A stretch of DNA of 64,000 nucleotides, from contig CAWHRE010000004.1 in the NCBI GenBank assembly GCA_963831705.1, positions 36,555-100,554 on the forward strand, in the 5' to 3' direction. This DNA comes from DASQPR01 sp963831705. Lineage in GTDB: Bacteria > Actinomycetota > Actinomycetes > Mycobacteriales > Micromonosporaceae. Numbering within the stretch: position 1 is the stretch's first letter; the number at the start of each line of letters is the position of its first letter. Of the stretch, positions 1 through 9,235 are shown piece by piece. Made by a program: the position numbers and the translations under genes. The notes under the pieces are model-generated. The model did no database searches, was not told the origin of the DNA, and saw nothing but the letters and a program-made list of their open reading frames with translations.

Positions 1-55
1 CTTCCCGAAGTCCGATCACCCCGGGGTTATCGTACACACGTTCTAATCGAGATAT

Positions 56-859
56 CTACGGTTGTGGTTCTCGATCGATCAAAGCGAGAAGTTTCGATGT
101 CTCGCGCGGATCTCCGTACCCGAGTTGCCACTGCGCACCGGCCAGCCGTCGCAGAAATACATAGAACGGAATGAGTACGTCGAACGCGACCTGCTCGGTT
201 GGCGTCGGTGCGTAACCGGACATGACGCCGGCCAGCAGATCCGGGTCCGAGACGGCGAGGACGGCGAGGTCCATCGCGGCATCGCCGGCGCACACGTCGT
301 GTAGGTCGATCATGCCGACCACGTCGTCGCCGCGCGTGATGAAGTGTTCGGGTCGCCCGTCGAACAGCATCGTCTGGCCGCCTCGACGGGCGAGCACCGG
401 TCGGATTTCGTGAAACCAGTCCCATACCGACGCGATCCGGGCCGGCGTTGCGTACGCCTCCCACCACGGCAGCGCCTGATTGAGCCAACCGGCGATCCAC
501 GCGTCCATCGTGTCGTTCCCGGCGTACGGCGGGCCTGCCGGAAGCGCGTGCACGCGACGCAGCAACTGCCCGACCCGATGTTGGGCCGCACGCGGACTGG
601 AAGAGGACAGCGGCTCGCCGTCGATCCACGCGATCAGAAGATGGTCGTGTCCGGATTCAACGACGACGGGTACCGGCAATCCGGCCGCTCCCAGACGCGC
701 GATTGCGGCGAGTTCGGGCGTGAACGCGTTCGGACCCGGGTCGATTTTCACCGCGAGCGCCCCACGATCGGTCGTCACCTTGGCGACGAAACGTCCCGGG
801 CGGTCGACGAGCACCTCGGTCGTAAGTACGCGGTAGCCGTATTGAGTGACGACATCCAT
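56..859 (-). CDS. Aminoglycoside phosphotransferase-like small-molecule kinase
   Basis: A 267-residue protein with the protein-kinase-like fold of the APH/choline kinase group. The N-lobe shows a nucleotide-binding lysine in LAVKIDPG, the hinge reads LLIAWIDGEPL, and the catalytic loop plus metal-binding segment read LFDGRPEHF and GMIDLHD. The usual HGDxxxxN catalytic loop is altered: the aspartate is kept, but the preceding histidine-glycine and the downstream asparagine are not canonical, so substrate and activity are uncertain. The start is the ATG at 859; no strong ribosome site is visible. It lies 37 bases downstream of the FAD oxidase stop on the same strand and may be co-transcribed with it. 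Confidence 0.75.
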   Translation of the reverse strand: MDVVTQYGYRVLTTEVLVDRPGRFVAKVTTDRGALAVKIDPGPNAFTPELAAIARLGAAGLPVPVVVESGHDHLLIAWIDGEPLSSSSPRAAQHRVGQLLRRVHALPAGPPYAGNDTMDAWIAGWLNQALPWWEAYATPARIASVWDWFHEIRPVLARRGGQTMLFDGRPEHFITRGDDVVGMIDLHDVCAGDAAMDLAVLAVSDPDLLAGVMSGYAPTPTEQVAFDVLIPFYVFLRRLAGAQWQLGYGDPRETSKLLALIDREPQP

Positions 860-896
860 GCCGCATTCTCGCGCGGCGCGCGCCCTCGATGGGGGA

Positions 897-2279
897 TCAG
901 ATCGGCGGGATGTTGAGGTTGAAGCGGAACATGTTCTGCGGGTCCCACGCTGCCTTGATCCGGCGTAGCCGGGTGAAGTCGGCCTCGCCGAACGCGGATT
1001 TCACATCCGCGCCGGTGGCGTCCGATCGCATCAGGAACGTGTACAGCGGTCCGCCGTCGCTCCACGGTCGCAGGTCGTCGATGAGGCGCCGCTGATCGAT
1101 GTCGGCCGCTTCGAAGCCGGCCGGGGATGGATATGCGGACGTGAAGAAATTGAACAAGCCGCCACGGTGCCCGACCGCGTTGGGAACGCGCGCCTGCCGA
1201 GAGAGCGCGCCGCCAAGGTGTCGAAGCTCGATCATGTACGGCGTCGTGGCGTGCGCGTGGCGCATGATGACGGCGATCGTCCCGGCGTCGAATTCCCGCA
1301 GCACGACCGTACGGACGTTTTCCGGCATCGGGTCGGTCGGATCATTGTGGATGGTGCCGATGTCGGCGAACGGCATCGGTGCGACCGTGTCCATCAGGAC
1401 ATCGGCAACGGTTCGGAGCGGACCGATGACGTCTTCGGCTACGTCCGGAAGTCCGGCGCACTCGACGCGGACCTGGACGCAGAACCGGCCGCGGAGCGGC
1501 TCCGGGAGCGCCGGCAGATTCGGAAACGTGATGATCGCGACCGACAGCGTCAGGTCATCCGGTGCGTCGTCGGTGCAGTCCATGAACGCTTCGAGCACGT
1601 GGGCCGCGTCCTCGCCGCGGTAGAACAGACTGCCGCCGTAGAACGCGGTCAACGGCATCAGTTCGATGTCGAGTTCGGTCACCACGCCGAAGTTGCCGCC
1701 GCCGCCGCGTACCGCCCAGAACAGGTACGGCTCCTGCACCGACGTGACGTTGCGCAGTTCGCCGTCGGCGGTCACGATCTCGACGCGGCGGACATGATCG
1801 GCGGCGAACCCGTACAGGCGACCGAGCGCTCCGAGACCGCCGCCCAGTGTGTAACCGACCGTCCCGACTCCGGGCGACGAGCCGCAGAGCGGAGCGAGAC
1901 CGTACGGTGCCGCAGCCTTGAGAACCGAACCCCACGTGACCCCCGGTTGCAGGCGGGCCATCCGGTGCGCCGGATCGATCTGGATCGCCTGGGCCCGGCC
2001 GGTGTTGATCAGTACGCCGGTATTCGCGGGCGCCGTGACGCCGTGACCCGTGGCGATCACGCCGACCGGCATCTCGTGGTCGCGGGCGAACCGGACGGCC
2101 GCGAGCACGTCACCGCGCCCGGAGGCGCCGATCACGATGGGCGGGCGCTGCGGCGTCGACAGGTCGAAGCCCGTGCACTCCGCTTCGTACTGGGAGTCGG
2201 TGGCCGTGAGCACCGGCCCGAGCACATGGTGCGACAGGTCCTCGACCTCGTCGGCCACAACCGTCATCTGAGCGCACAC
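897..2279 (-). CDS. FAD-linked oxidase of the berberine bridge enzyme type
   Basis: A 460-residue flavoprotein. The N-terminal PP-loop FAD domain carries VIATGHG, whose histidine is where this family usually attaches FAD covalently. The second FAD-contact segment is GTVGYTLGGGLGALGRLYG, followed by RGGGGNFGVV. The C-terminus, ending NMFRFNLNIPP, is the BBE-type flap typical of the family. Such enzymes oxidise alcohols, sugars or alkaloid-like substrates with oxygen; the substrate cannot be read here. I take the GTG at 2279 because GGGGGGCGAG lies about six bases upstream; an ATG at 2267 is the alternative. There is no signal peptide, so it is probably cytoplasmic. Confidence 0.85.
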   Translation of the reverse strand: MCAQMTVVADEVEDLSHHVLGPVLTATDSQYEAECTGFDLSTPQRPPIVIGASGRGDVLAAVRFARDHEMPVGVIATGHGVTAPANTGVLINTGRAQAIQIDPAHRMARLQPGVTWGSVLKAAAPYGLAPLCGSSPGVGTVGYTLGGGLGALGRLYGFAADHVRRVEIVTADGELRNVTSVQEPYLFWAVRGGGGNFGVVTELDIELMPLTAFYGGSLFYRGEDAAHVLEAFMDCTDDAPDDLTLSVAIITFPNLPALPEPLRGRFCVQVRVECAGLPDVAEDVIGPLRTVADVLMDTVAPMPFADIGTIHNDPTDPMPENVRTVVLREFDAGTIAVIMRHAHATTPYMIELRHLGGALSRQARVPNAVGHRGGLFNFFTSAYPSPAGFEAADIDQRRLIDDLRPWSDGGPLYTFLMRSDATGADVKSAFGEADFTRLRRIKAAWDPQNMFRFNLNIPPI

Positions 2280-2374
2280 AGAACTCGCCCCCCGGAGCTG
2301 GTCTTGCCCAACACGCTACGCCCGCAGCCATGTTGACGTGCTGAAATGTCGATCGGCGACGTCGGTCGAAGGCC

Positions 2375-2821
2375 CTAGACATGGCTGCGACGCAGGGCTG
2401 CGGCCATGATCGGAATCACGATCGCGGCAGCAAGGACGTGCGCGCCGGCCAGGGCAAGCCGGGTCGCGGTCGTCGTATGGCTCGCCGCCAGTGGGAACAC
2501 GAGCGAGATCGCCACCAGCACGATTGCCGTACGGATGAACGTGCGTGCCGGTCGCTTCGCCCAGCGCGCCAAGCCGACCGCGATCACGGTGCCGATGAAC
2601 GTGCAGAACACGACGCCGGAGGAGAAGTTCCCGGGTGTCACCGGATCCGCGTGCGAGGCGCCGATCTCACCCGCGTGCATCGCGACGCCCGCCGAGCGTA
2701 CGAGTGCCCCGTACCCGTACATGATGGTGGCGCCGACCACCGCGGCGGCCGCACCGCCGAGGACGACCGTGCGCGCGCGGACCGGCGTCCTGTCCTTCGT
2801 CTCTTTCATGGTCTCGGTCAT
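2375..2821 (-). CDS. Small four-helix membrane protein, DUF6069-like
   Basis: A 148-residue integral membrane protein with four hydrophobic helices: one near the N-terminus, one around GVVFCTFIGTVIAVGLARW, one around VLVAISLVFPLA, and a C-terminal one before RRSHV. The pattern and length match the actinobacterial DUF6069 family, whose function is unknown. The reading frame is open further upstream, to 2956, but that part looks non-coding; ATGs at 2827 and 2821 are both possible and neither has a clear ribosome site. It is divergent from the dehydrogenase-like gene on the plus strand. Confidence 0.65.
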   Translation of the reverse strand: MTETMKETKDRTPVRARTVVLGGAAAAVVGATIMYGYGALVRSAGVAMHAGEIGASHADPVTPGNFSSGVVFCTFIGTVIAVGLARWAKRPARTFIRTAIVLVAISLVFPLAASHTTTATRLALAGAHVLAAAIVIPIMAAALRRSHV

Positions 2822-2973
2822 GACCATAGGTCGGATCGAATGCCCGGAAATCGACACCACGGCTGCCGGAGATGCTCGCGATGCTCGGCATACATGTCCA
2901 AGATCCGCGCCGACATACGTCCGTTTGATACTGTTTGTGCGGTTGTCCGGGATCATGTCGGGGGGATGTTTCG

Positions 2974-4018
2974 GTGCGTGCCTTGACCGTGCGGCCGGGT
3001 GTACAGGATTCGCTCGCCCTCACCGACGTTCCGGAACCGCCCGATTCCGATGGTCCGGTCCTGGTCGAGGCGGTCGCCATCGGTTTGTGTGGCACGGACG
3101 CGGAGATCGTGCACGGCGACTACGGCGACGCGCCGGAAGGCAGCGAGCTGCCTCATTCTCGGCCACGAAAATCTCGGCCGGGTGCTCGAGGCGCCGGACG
3201 GGACGTTCGCACCGGGAGATCTGGTGGTCGCGTTCGTCCGTCGTCCCGATCCGGTGCCGTGCGGAGCGTGCGCGGTCGGCGAGTGGGACATGTGCCGCAA
3301 CGGCGAGTACACCGAACACGGCATCAAAGGACTCCATGGCTTCGCCCGGGATCGCTGGCGGACTCAACCGAACGCGCTCGTCCGGCTCGATCCGGCGCTC
3401 GCGCAGGTTGGCGTACTGCTGGAACCGACGACGATCGTCGCGAAGGCATGGGAACAGATCGAGCGGATCGGTGCACGGGCGTACTTCGACCCGAAGCTGG
3501 TCGCGATCACCGGTGCCGGGCCGATCGGGCTGCTCGCCGCGCTGCTGGCCGTACAACGTGGATTTGATGTTCATGTTTTTGACCTGGTCACCGATGGCCC
3601 GAAGCCGGACCTGGTGGCCGACCTCGGCGCGACCTATCACCACTCGACGTTGCCGGAAAGCGGTGTCAATCCCGACATCGTGATCGAGTGCACCGGTGTG
3701 CCGTCGGTGGTCGTGGACGCGATGACGTACAACGCCGCGGATGGGATCGTCTGCCTGACCGGCGTCTCCGCCACCGGGTCGTCGATCCCGTTGGACGTGG
3801 GCGCGATGAATCGCGAGGCGGTCCTGCAGAACGATGTCGTTTTCGGCACGGTCAACGCGAATCGCCGTCACTACGAAGCCGGTGCGGCGGCGTTACGACT
3901 CGCCGATCGGTCCTGGTTGGAACGGCTGATCACGCGACGGGTGCCGCTGGCGAAGTACGCCGAAGGGTTCGATCGGCAGCCGGACGACGTCAAGGTAGTT
4001 CTGGACATCAACCCTTGA
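2974..4018 (+). pseudogene. Glucose 1-dehydrogenase-like zinc MDR enzyme, frameshifted
   Basis: The two halves of one medium-chain dehydrogenase lie in different frames. The first frame, from GTG 2974 after a GGGGGG ribosome site, gives the N-terminus with GLCGTDAEI (first zinc ligand). The second gives LILGHENLGRV (GHE zinc motif), the CGAC...C segment, and the Rossmann stretch ITGAGPIGLLAALLA, and runs to 4018. Removing one C around 3150-3152 restores SELLILGHEN exactly, so the break is a single extra base. The intact protein would be about 347 residues, normal for the archaeal/actinobacterial glucose dehydrogenase group. It is either a recent pseudogene or a sequence error. Its end overlaps the convergent DUF1707 gene by 11 bases. 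Confidence 0.85.
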
Positions 4019-4631
4019 ACAGGCGCTTGCGCGGGCCGCGGATCTCAACCGAACCCCAGCGCAGCGTGCCGGTGAGCCGGATCAGCGGACGTCCCGTCGT
4101 CTTGAGGCCCTTGCGGTGATCCTCGACGCTGCCGCCGACCACCTCGACCTCGTCCAGCGACGCACCGGCACCCTCGGGTAGGCGCATCTCCAGCGAACCG
4201 CCGACGATATCGAGCTGAATGTCGACGACATCGGATGTGAACTGGGCCTCGGTGAAGTCCAGCTCGACCGAGCCGAGTCGGCGCTGCAGCACGATCCGTC
4301 GCGGCACCTGCCAGGCACCCTTGCGCTTCAAGGAACTCAGCGAGCCGCGCCACTCGACCACGTCGGTACCGTTGGTCGCGCCGTACGCGAGCGGTTCCAG
4401 GCCGGACTGCATGAACTCGACCGGTAAATCCGAGACGAGCGGTTGAAGATCGCCCATCGTCCGGGCTGCCAACGCCGCCTCCGAGCGCTCGGCGAACTCG
4501 TCCGCGGTGATCCGGCCCTGGGCGAGCGCATCGTGGAGAATCGCCAGCGTCGCTTCGCGATCCGGGTTCGAGGCGCGGATTTCGGACTCCGGGACTCGGT
4601 CTCGACGGGGTTCGCTCGGCTGGGCAGTCAT
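4008..4631 (-). CDS. DUF1707 domain protein
   Basis: A 207-residue protein. Residues about 15-70 (IRASNPDREATLAILHDAL, then GRITADEFAERSEAALAARTMGDL) form a DUF1707 domain, a short helical region common in actinobacteria and often joined to membrane or LiaF-like parts. The rest is a beta-rich region with repeated GG-S-V-E strands (VVGGSVEDH, GTLRWGSVEIRGP) resembling a LiaF-like C-terminal domain. No membrane segment is obvious. It follows the surface-protein gene by 43 bases on the same strand, so an envelope-related role is plausible but inferred. Confidence 0.8.
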   Translation of the reverse strand: MTAQPSEPRRDRVPESEIRASNPDREATLAILHDALAQGRITADEFAERSEAALAARTMGDLQPLVSDLPVEFMQSGLEPLAYGATNGTDVVEWRGSLSSLKRKGAWQVPRRIVLQRRLGSVELDFTEAQFTSDVVDIQLDIVGGSLEMRLPEGAGASLDEVEVVGGSVEDHRKGLKTTGRPLIRLTGTLRWGSVEIRGPRKRLFKG

Positions 4632-4674
4632 AGCCCCAACTTAACCGAACTCCGCGCCGTGTTCGAGCCGGAGA

Positions 4675-5739
4675 TCAGTACAACGACTGTCGTCTACGGC
4701 GAGCTATGCCGTAGAGGATGGCGCCGGCCACGACGAGGGTCAGGCCGAATCCGGCCGGGACGATGAAGTCCGGGCCGGTGAGGGCCAATCCACCGGTGCT
4801 CACGTCCGCGTTCGCGCGGGCGCTGGCCGCCGTGGACGGCGACGGCGTCGGGGCCGTGACGACCAGCGGATTGACCGTGCCGAGAGTCGGCTGGGATGCA
4901 CTCGTCGTCGAGTGCGAAACGGGTGTCGCCGACGCGTTCGGCGCGATCATGCGCGTGGCTATGGTCGGCGGTACGAACGCGGGGGACGGGTCCGCGGTGG
5001 CTGGTACGTCGGCGGCCCAGTTCTGGGTCGTACAACCGGCGGAGGTACCGAACGTGACGTCGTCGAACGCCGTCACCGCACCGTTGCTCTGCGGCGGCTG
5101 CTGGATCGAATAATCGCTGCCGACCGCGTTCGGGTACGCGGCAAGGATCGAGGACCAGGTCTCGGGCGTCGAAGCGCCGGCATCGCCGGGTATGGCGGCA
5201 AGTGGCGTCGTCGACGACCACTTCGCGGCACCGTCTGCGTCGGCGTCCCAGGTCTGCCACGTGCCGTTGGACACCGTACCGGGGTCGGGCGTGTACACCA
5301 GCGTCGTCGACCACGGGCCGGTCCAGCCATCCGGGAGTGGGTCGGCGCTCGTGTTCGCATGCCCGGAAAGCAGCACGTCGATCTCGTACGTCGGCACCGA
5401 CGCGGTGTCGGGCGACGTCGCGTACCGGTACGTGCCGAAGCTCATCGTGGTCACATCGGACAGCGCGAACACGGTCGGGAAGCTCACGTGTGCCTGCGCG
5501 CCATTGTCCGGAGTGGTCACCTTGACGCCGCGATCGAGCAACTCGGTGGTGGCCGAGGTGGTCGTACCGTCGGCGTCGTTGTCGATCTTCACACCGCTGA
5601 GATCGTGGTGGACGATCGTCGTGCACGCCGCACCCTCGGCGCCGAACGCGCTCGCCGTCGGGAGCACAGCCGTCATCCCGAAGGCACCGACGGCGACGAG
5701 CGCCGACGTGCCGATCAGGGCTGCGAGTCTGTTGCGCAT
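4675..5739 (-). CDS. Secreted cell-wall protein with LAxTG sorting signal
   Basis: A 354-residue exported protein. The start is the ATG at 5739, preceded by GGAAGGAAT, followed by a signal peptide (MRNRLAALIGTSALVAVGAF to an ASA cleavage region). The mature part is rich in Thr, Ser, Asp and Ala with no domain I recognise; three cysteines are spread along it. A Pro/Ser/Thr-rich stalk precedes the C-terminal sorting signal: LALTG, a hydrophobic helix, and RRRRQSLY. LAxTG is the motif used by class E sortases of high-GC actinobacteria, so the protein is probably linked to the cell wall. No sortase gene is in the window. Confidence 0.8.
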   Translation of the reverse strand: MRNRLAALIGTSALVAVGAFGMTAVLPTASAFGAEGAACTTIVHHDLSGVKIDNDADGTTTSATTELLDRGVKVTTPDNGAQAHVSFPTVFALSDVTTMSFGTYRYATSPDTASVPTYEIDVLLSGHANTSADPLPDGWTGPWSTTLVYTPDPGTVSNGTWQTWDADADGAAKWSSTTPLAAIPGDAGASTPETWSSILAAYPNAVGSDYSIQQPPQSNGAVTAFDDVTFGTSAGCTTQNWAADVPATADPSPAFVPPTIATRMIAPNASATPVSHSTTSASQPTLGTVNPLVVTAPTPSPSTAASARANADVSTGGLALTGPDFIVPAGFGLTLVVAGAILYGIARRRRQSLY

Positions 5740-5924
5740 GGACGGTGATTCCTTCCGGGCGTTCGTCCGGCTCTGTTGGACACAGGACCACCGGACTTGG
5801 ACAGGGTGCCATCCGCGGGCCAAGATTCGATGCACATTTTGCGGTAAATGGTCGTTTTCAGCTGATTGGCCACACTTATTTGGCCGGAGCGCGGCACCTA
5901 CGCTCGGCATTACACTGCCGGGTT

Positions 5925-6674
5925 GTGCTGCCTAGCCCGTACCGCTGGTTCGTGTTCCTGGAATTTGCCCTCGCCGCGCTCACCGTCGTGGGCCTGCGCT
6001 TCGTCGTCGCGCCGTACGGCCGCCACAACCGTGCCGGCTGGGGACCGACCGTGCCGGCGCGCGTCGGCTGGCTGGTCATGGAGAGCCCGGCGTCGCTGCT
6101 GTTCCTGGCGTTGTATCTGCTCGGGGCGCACCGCGCCGAGTTGGTCCCGATCGTGCTGCTCTCGCTCTGGCAGATCCACTATGTGCAGCGCGCATTCGTG
6201 TATCCGTTTCTCATGCATGGCGGTGGGCGGATGCCCGTCGCGATCATGTCGATGGCGATTGCGTTCAATGTGCTCAACGCGTACGTCAACGCGCGGTGGA
6301 TCAGCAGTTTGGGCAGTTATCACCACGAATGGTTGGCCGGTCCACGCTTCATCGGCGGGCTTGCGCTGTTCGCGGGTGGTTTCATCCTCAACCTCAGGTC
6401 CGATCGGACCCTGCGGCACCTGCGCCGACCTGGGGAAACGGGCTACAAGATCCCGCAGGGCGGCGCGTACCGGTGGGTATCATGCCCGAACTACCTGGGC
6501 GAGATTCTCGAATGGACCGGCTGGGCAATCGCGACCTGGTCGGTGGGCGGGCTCGCATTCGCGGTCTACACGATCGCGAACCTCGCGCCCAGAGCACTGC
6601 AAAATCATCGCTGGTACGAGCAGCAGTTCATCGACTATCCGGACCGAAAGGCGCTGATCCCGTACCTGATCTAG
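5925..6674 (+). CDS. Steroid 5-alpha-reductase-type membrane protein
   Basis: A 249-residue multi-spanning membrane protein of the 3-oxo-5-alpha-steroid 4-dehydrogenase family. The C-terminal signature is present: NLRSDRTLRHLRRPGE, then YKIPQGGAYRWVSCPNYLGE, then EWTGWAIATWS and the end NHRWYEQQFIDYPDRKALIP. This family reduces an enone double bond of steroid- or lipid-like substrates with NADPH; the substrate in this organism is unknown. The start is GTG 5925, chosen by family alignment because the frame is open far upstream. The gene ends four bases into the convergent AIM24 gene. Confidence 0.88.
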   Translation: MLPSPYRWFVFLEFALAALTVVGLRFVVAPYGRHNRAGWGPTVPARVGWLVMESPASLLFLALYLLGAHRAELVPIVLLSLWQIHYVQRAFVYPFLMHGGGRMPVAIMSMAIAFNVLNAYVNARWISSLGSYHHEWLAGPRFIGGLALFAGGFILNLRSDRTLRHLRRPGETGYKIPQGGAYRWVSCPNYLGEILEWTGWAIATWSVGGLAFAVYTIANLAPRALQNHRWYEQQFIDYPDRKALIPYLI

Positions 6675-7405
6675 GTATTGGAACTGCTCGTCGGCTGGGG
6701 CAGGAACGGCACCAGCGACTCGGCAAAGTCGCGCAGGTTGCGCGTCTGCAACAGCAGCGTGCCGGGACCGGTGAACGCCGCGACGAACGCCTCGCCCGAG
6801 GTCAGCGACCGGAACAGGCTCTTGGTCGCTTTGCGGATCTCGTACGCCATCGACGCGTGCCACGCGACCAGGTGCCCGGTGTCCACGACATAGGTCTCGC
6901 CGGGGCCGAGCGTACGCGCGTGCAGCGCACCGAACGAGGTCACGAACGCGGCTCCGGTCCCGGTCGCCTGCAGGATGAACAGACTGTCGCTGGCGAAGAA
7001 CGACTTCGCACCGCCCCAACCGGTGTTGATCTCGATGCTCGACTCGCTGGCCAGATACGAGGAGGCCGCGATGTTGTACGCCTCACCGGCCAGCGCCAGC
7101 GGCACCACGTCACCGGGCGTACTCGGCGCCAGCGTCAACTCGCCCGGCCCGCCCCGCGCGGTGTACGTCGAGACGAACGCGGTCCGCCCGCCGACGCTGC
7201 GTTTGAGCGCGCTCCAGACACCGCCCTCCATCTTCGACTCGAGTTCGACGTTGCCCGACATGCTCACCATCGCGCCGCCCTGCGCCTTGATCGGCTGCTC
7301 GGCGGCGAGAGAGAGCGTGGCCAGCGCGAACGCTGGCCGGTAGTCGATCCGGTACCCGAACGACGGGGTTTGTCCCTGATCGGCCAGCACGTTGATATCG
7401 GACAT
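6671..7405 (-). CDS. AIM24 / TIGR00266 family protein
   Basis: A 244-residue beta-rich protein of the AIM24 family. The glycine-rich repeats are visible as KAQGGAMVSMSGNVELE, GPGELTLAPSTPGDVVPL and AAFTGPGTLLLQTRN, with the typical DTGHLVAWHASMAYEIR near residue 175. Bacterial members have no settled function; the yeast relative supports inner-membrane organisation. The start is ATG 7405. It is divergent from the RNA phosphotransferase gene. Confidence 0.85.
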   Translation of the reverse strand: MSDINVLADQGQTPSFGYRIDYRPAFALATLSLAAEQPIKAQGGAMVSMSGNVELESKMEGGVWSALKRSVGGRTAFVSTYTARGGPGELTLAPSTPGDVVPLALAGEAYNIAASSYLASESSIEINTGWGGAKSFFASDSLFILQATGTGAAFVTSFGALHARTLGPGETYVVDTGHLVAWHASMAYEIRKATKSLFRSLTSGEAFVAAFTGPGTLLLQTRNLRDFAESLVPFLPQPTSSSNT

Positions 7406-7474
7406 AAACCCTAATCTAGTCGGCCGAAATGTCGGTCGCGGTCGATCGGCGGTTCTGTCACGCTGACGAGCAAT

Positions 7475-8035
7475 ATGAAAACAGCGAACAACCAAGACGT
7501 AGTACGGATCAGCAAACGCATGTCGTACGCGCTGCGACACCGCCCGGACGCCGTCGGTATCACGCTCGACGAGAGCGGATGGGTCGGCGTACCCGAATTG
7601 CTCACCGCGCTGCACATCGACCGCTCGACGTTGGACGCCATCGTGGCCGGCAACGACAAGCAGCGCTTCGCGATCGACGTCCGGCCCGACGGCAGTGAAC
7701 ACATCCGGGCCAGCCAGGGCCACACCGTGGCGATCGATCTCGGCCTCGATCCGGTGCCGCCGCCGGTCGAACTCTTCCACGGCACGCCCGCCGAGAACCT
7801 TGCCTCGATCATGCGCGACGGGCTGCGCAAGGGCCGGCGGCAGCACGTACACCTGTCTGTTGACGTGGCGACGGCGCGCAACGTCGGGCTGCGACGGCGA
7901 CCAGCCGAGGTCGCGATCCTGCAGATCGCGGCGGCCGCGATGACCGACTCAGGCTACCTGTTCTACCGCAGCGCGAACGGTGTCTGGCTGGCCGACGCCG
8001 TACCGCCCGCATTCATTACGCGCCTGGCGGCCTGA
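7475..8035 (+). CDS. kptA: RNA 2'-phosphotransferase, KptA/Tpt1 family
   Basis: A 186-residue protein that carries the whole Tpt1 signature. SKRMSYALRHRPDAVG and LDESGWVGVPELL form the N-terminal winged-helix part; RFAIDV and IRASQGHTV follow; the NAD-binding lobe has LFHGTPAENLASIMRDGL and QHVHLSVD. The family moves a 2'-phosphate from RNA to NAD, giving ADP-ribose 1'',2''-cyclic phosphate. Bacteria have no spliced tRNAs needing this step, so the natural target is unclear (RNA or nucleotide ADP-ribosylation have been proposed for the family). The start is ATG 7475. Confidence 0.9.
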   Translation: MKTANNQDVVRISKRMSYALRHRPDAVGITLDESGWVGVPELLTALHIDRSTLDAIVAGNDKQRFAIDVRPDGSEHIRASQGHTVAIDLGLDPVPPPVELFHGTPAENLASIMRDGLRKGRRQHVHLSVDVATARNVGLRRRPAEVAILQIAAAAMTDSGYLFYRSANGVWLADAVPPAFITRLAA

Positions 8036-8041
8036 CGCCGG

Positions 8042-9115
8042 TCAGACGACGGTCGAGACCGGTTGGATGCGTTCCATCCAACGCGCCGAGTCTTCTGCCG
8101 ACATGACTGCGTCGAGTCGCACGGTCGGCGGCATCTGCGCGTACAGGCGGCCCGCGTTCCAGGTTTGCGGATGCTGCAGCCGGTCGAGGACGACGACCCG
8201 GACGCCATCGAGCTTCGGGATGTCGGTCGGCCGTTCTTCGTAAGAGAGCAGGTCCCCGTACGCGTCGGCCAGCTCGAACTGGGCCTTGATGCCGCCGGCA
8301 ACCTCGATGTCACCGGTGCTGGCCGCGGCCACCCATGCCGGATCGGGCGCTACGTCATAGATAAGCCCGTCGCCCGCGTTTCCGATCAGCCGATCGGCGA
8401 GCAGCGTGTGGAGCTGAAAGTTGTCACCGATGCCGCCGATCGTCAGCCGGTATCCGCGACCACTCGACCGATGGATCACCACGAGCGGTTCGTCCTCGAG
8501 TACGCGCAGGATGCCGTCGAGCCAGTACGCCAGCGGAAACTGGTCGGCATAGTCCTCGTTGATCGTGGCGAGCGCCTCCATCAACTCGTCGCGTGCCGAG
8601 AGCGCGACGCGACCGTCGGTCGGCTGAGCCGCAACGACCAGGGTCTCGAGCCACGGCGTCACCGAGAACCATGCGACGGCGAGCGCGTCGGCCTCCTCGG
8701 CCGGAATCTGCGCACGGTTCAGATTCCGTTTCATCTGATCGAGCACGTCGTCGAGTAAGTCCACGTCGGTGGGGTCCGGCAGGGGCGAACCGTAACTCCC
8801 GAGGTCCCACGACCCGGGAAACGCCGCGGCCCACACCAGACCGGTGATGACCTGCGGCTCCACCACCCGTACGAGCGGTGCCGCCGGTGCACCCTGCCCG
8901 ACCAGCATCGCCCCGACCACGGCGAGTTGATCGCCGACGCCCAGGCCGGCCGTGGCCAAGCGCGTAGCAACCACCTCGATCGCGGCGGCGAGATCGGCCG
9001 GATCGTCGGCGGTCGGCAGTTCGCGTTCGAAGTCCTGGAAGGCGGCCTCGGCCGAATCGTCGTAGTGGTGGATCAATGCGTCGGCCAGGCGGGTTGTGGC
9101 ATCGGAAATGGACAC
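8042..9115 (-). CDS. Protein of unknown function, 357 residues
   Basis: I do not recognise a domain. The protein is acidic, mixed alpha/beta, without signal peptide or membrane helices. The N-terminal third is helical and Ala-rich; the middle has VAWFSVTPWLETLVV and YADQFPLAYWLDGILRVLEDEP; the C-terminal part has GRGYRLTIGGIGDNFQLHTL and GVRVVVLDRLQHPQTWNAGR. Codon use fits its neighbours, which supports it being a real gene. The start ATG 9115 is favoured because it opens the frame close to the divergent phosphatase gene. Convergent with kptA, 6 bases apart. Confidence 0.75.
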   Translation of the reverse strand: MSISDATTRLADALIHHYDDSAEAAFQDFERELPTADDPADLAAAIEVVATRLATAGLGVGDQLAVVGAMLVGQGAPAAPLVRVVEPQVITGLVWAAAFPGSWDLGSYGSPLPDPTDVDLLDDVLDQMKRNLNRAQIPAEEADALAVAWFSVTPWLETLVVAAQPTDGRVALSARDELMEALATINEDYADQFPLAYWLDGILRVLEDEPLVVIHRSSGRGYRLTIGGIGDNFQLHTLLADRLIGNAGDGLIYDVAPDPAWVAAASTGDIEVAGGIKAQFELADAYGDLLSYEERPTDIPKLDGVRVVVLDRLQHPQTWNAGRLYAQMPPTVRLDAVMSAEDSARWMERIQPVSTVV

Positions 9116-9235
9116 GCAGGCAGGGTACGCGCGCGTAGCGAGTAGCTAGTGGGAGAGCAGGAGCTTCGACCATCGTTGATTTCTTGTTCACTCAGTGGTC
9201 GGGGAGGGGTCCGAGCGCGTCGTGAGGCTGAACCT

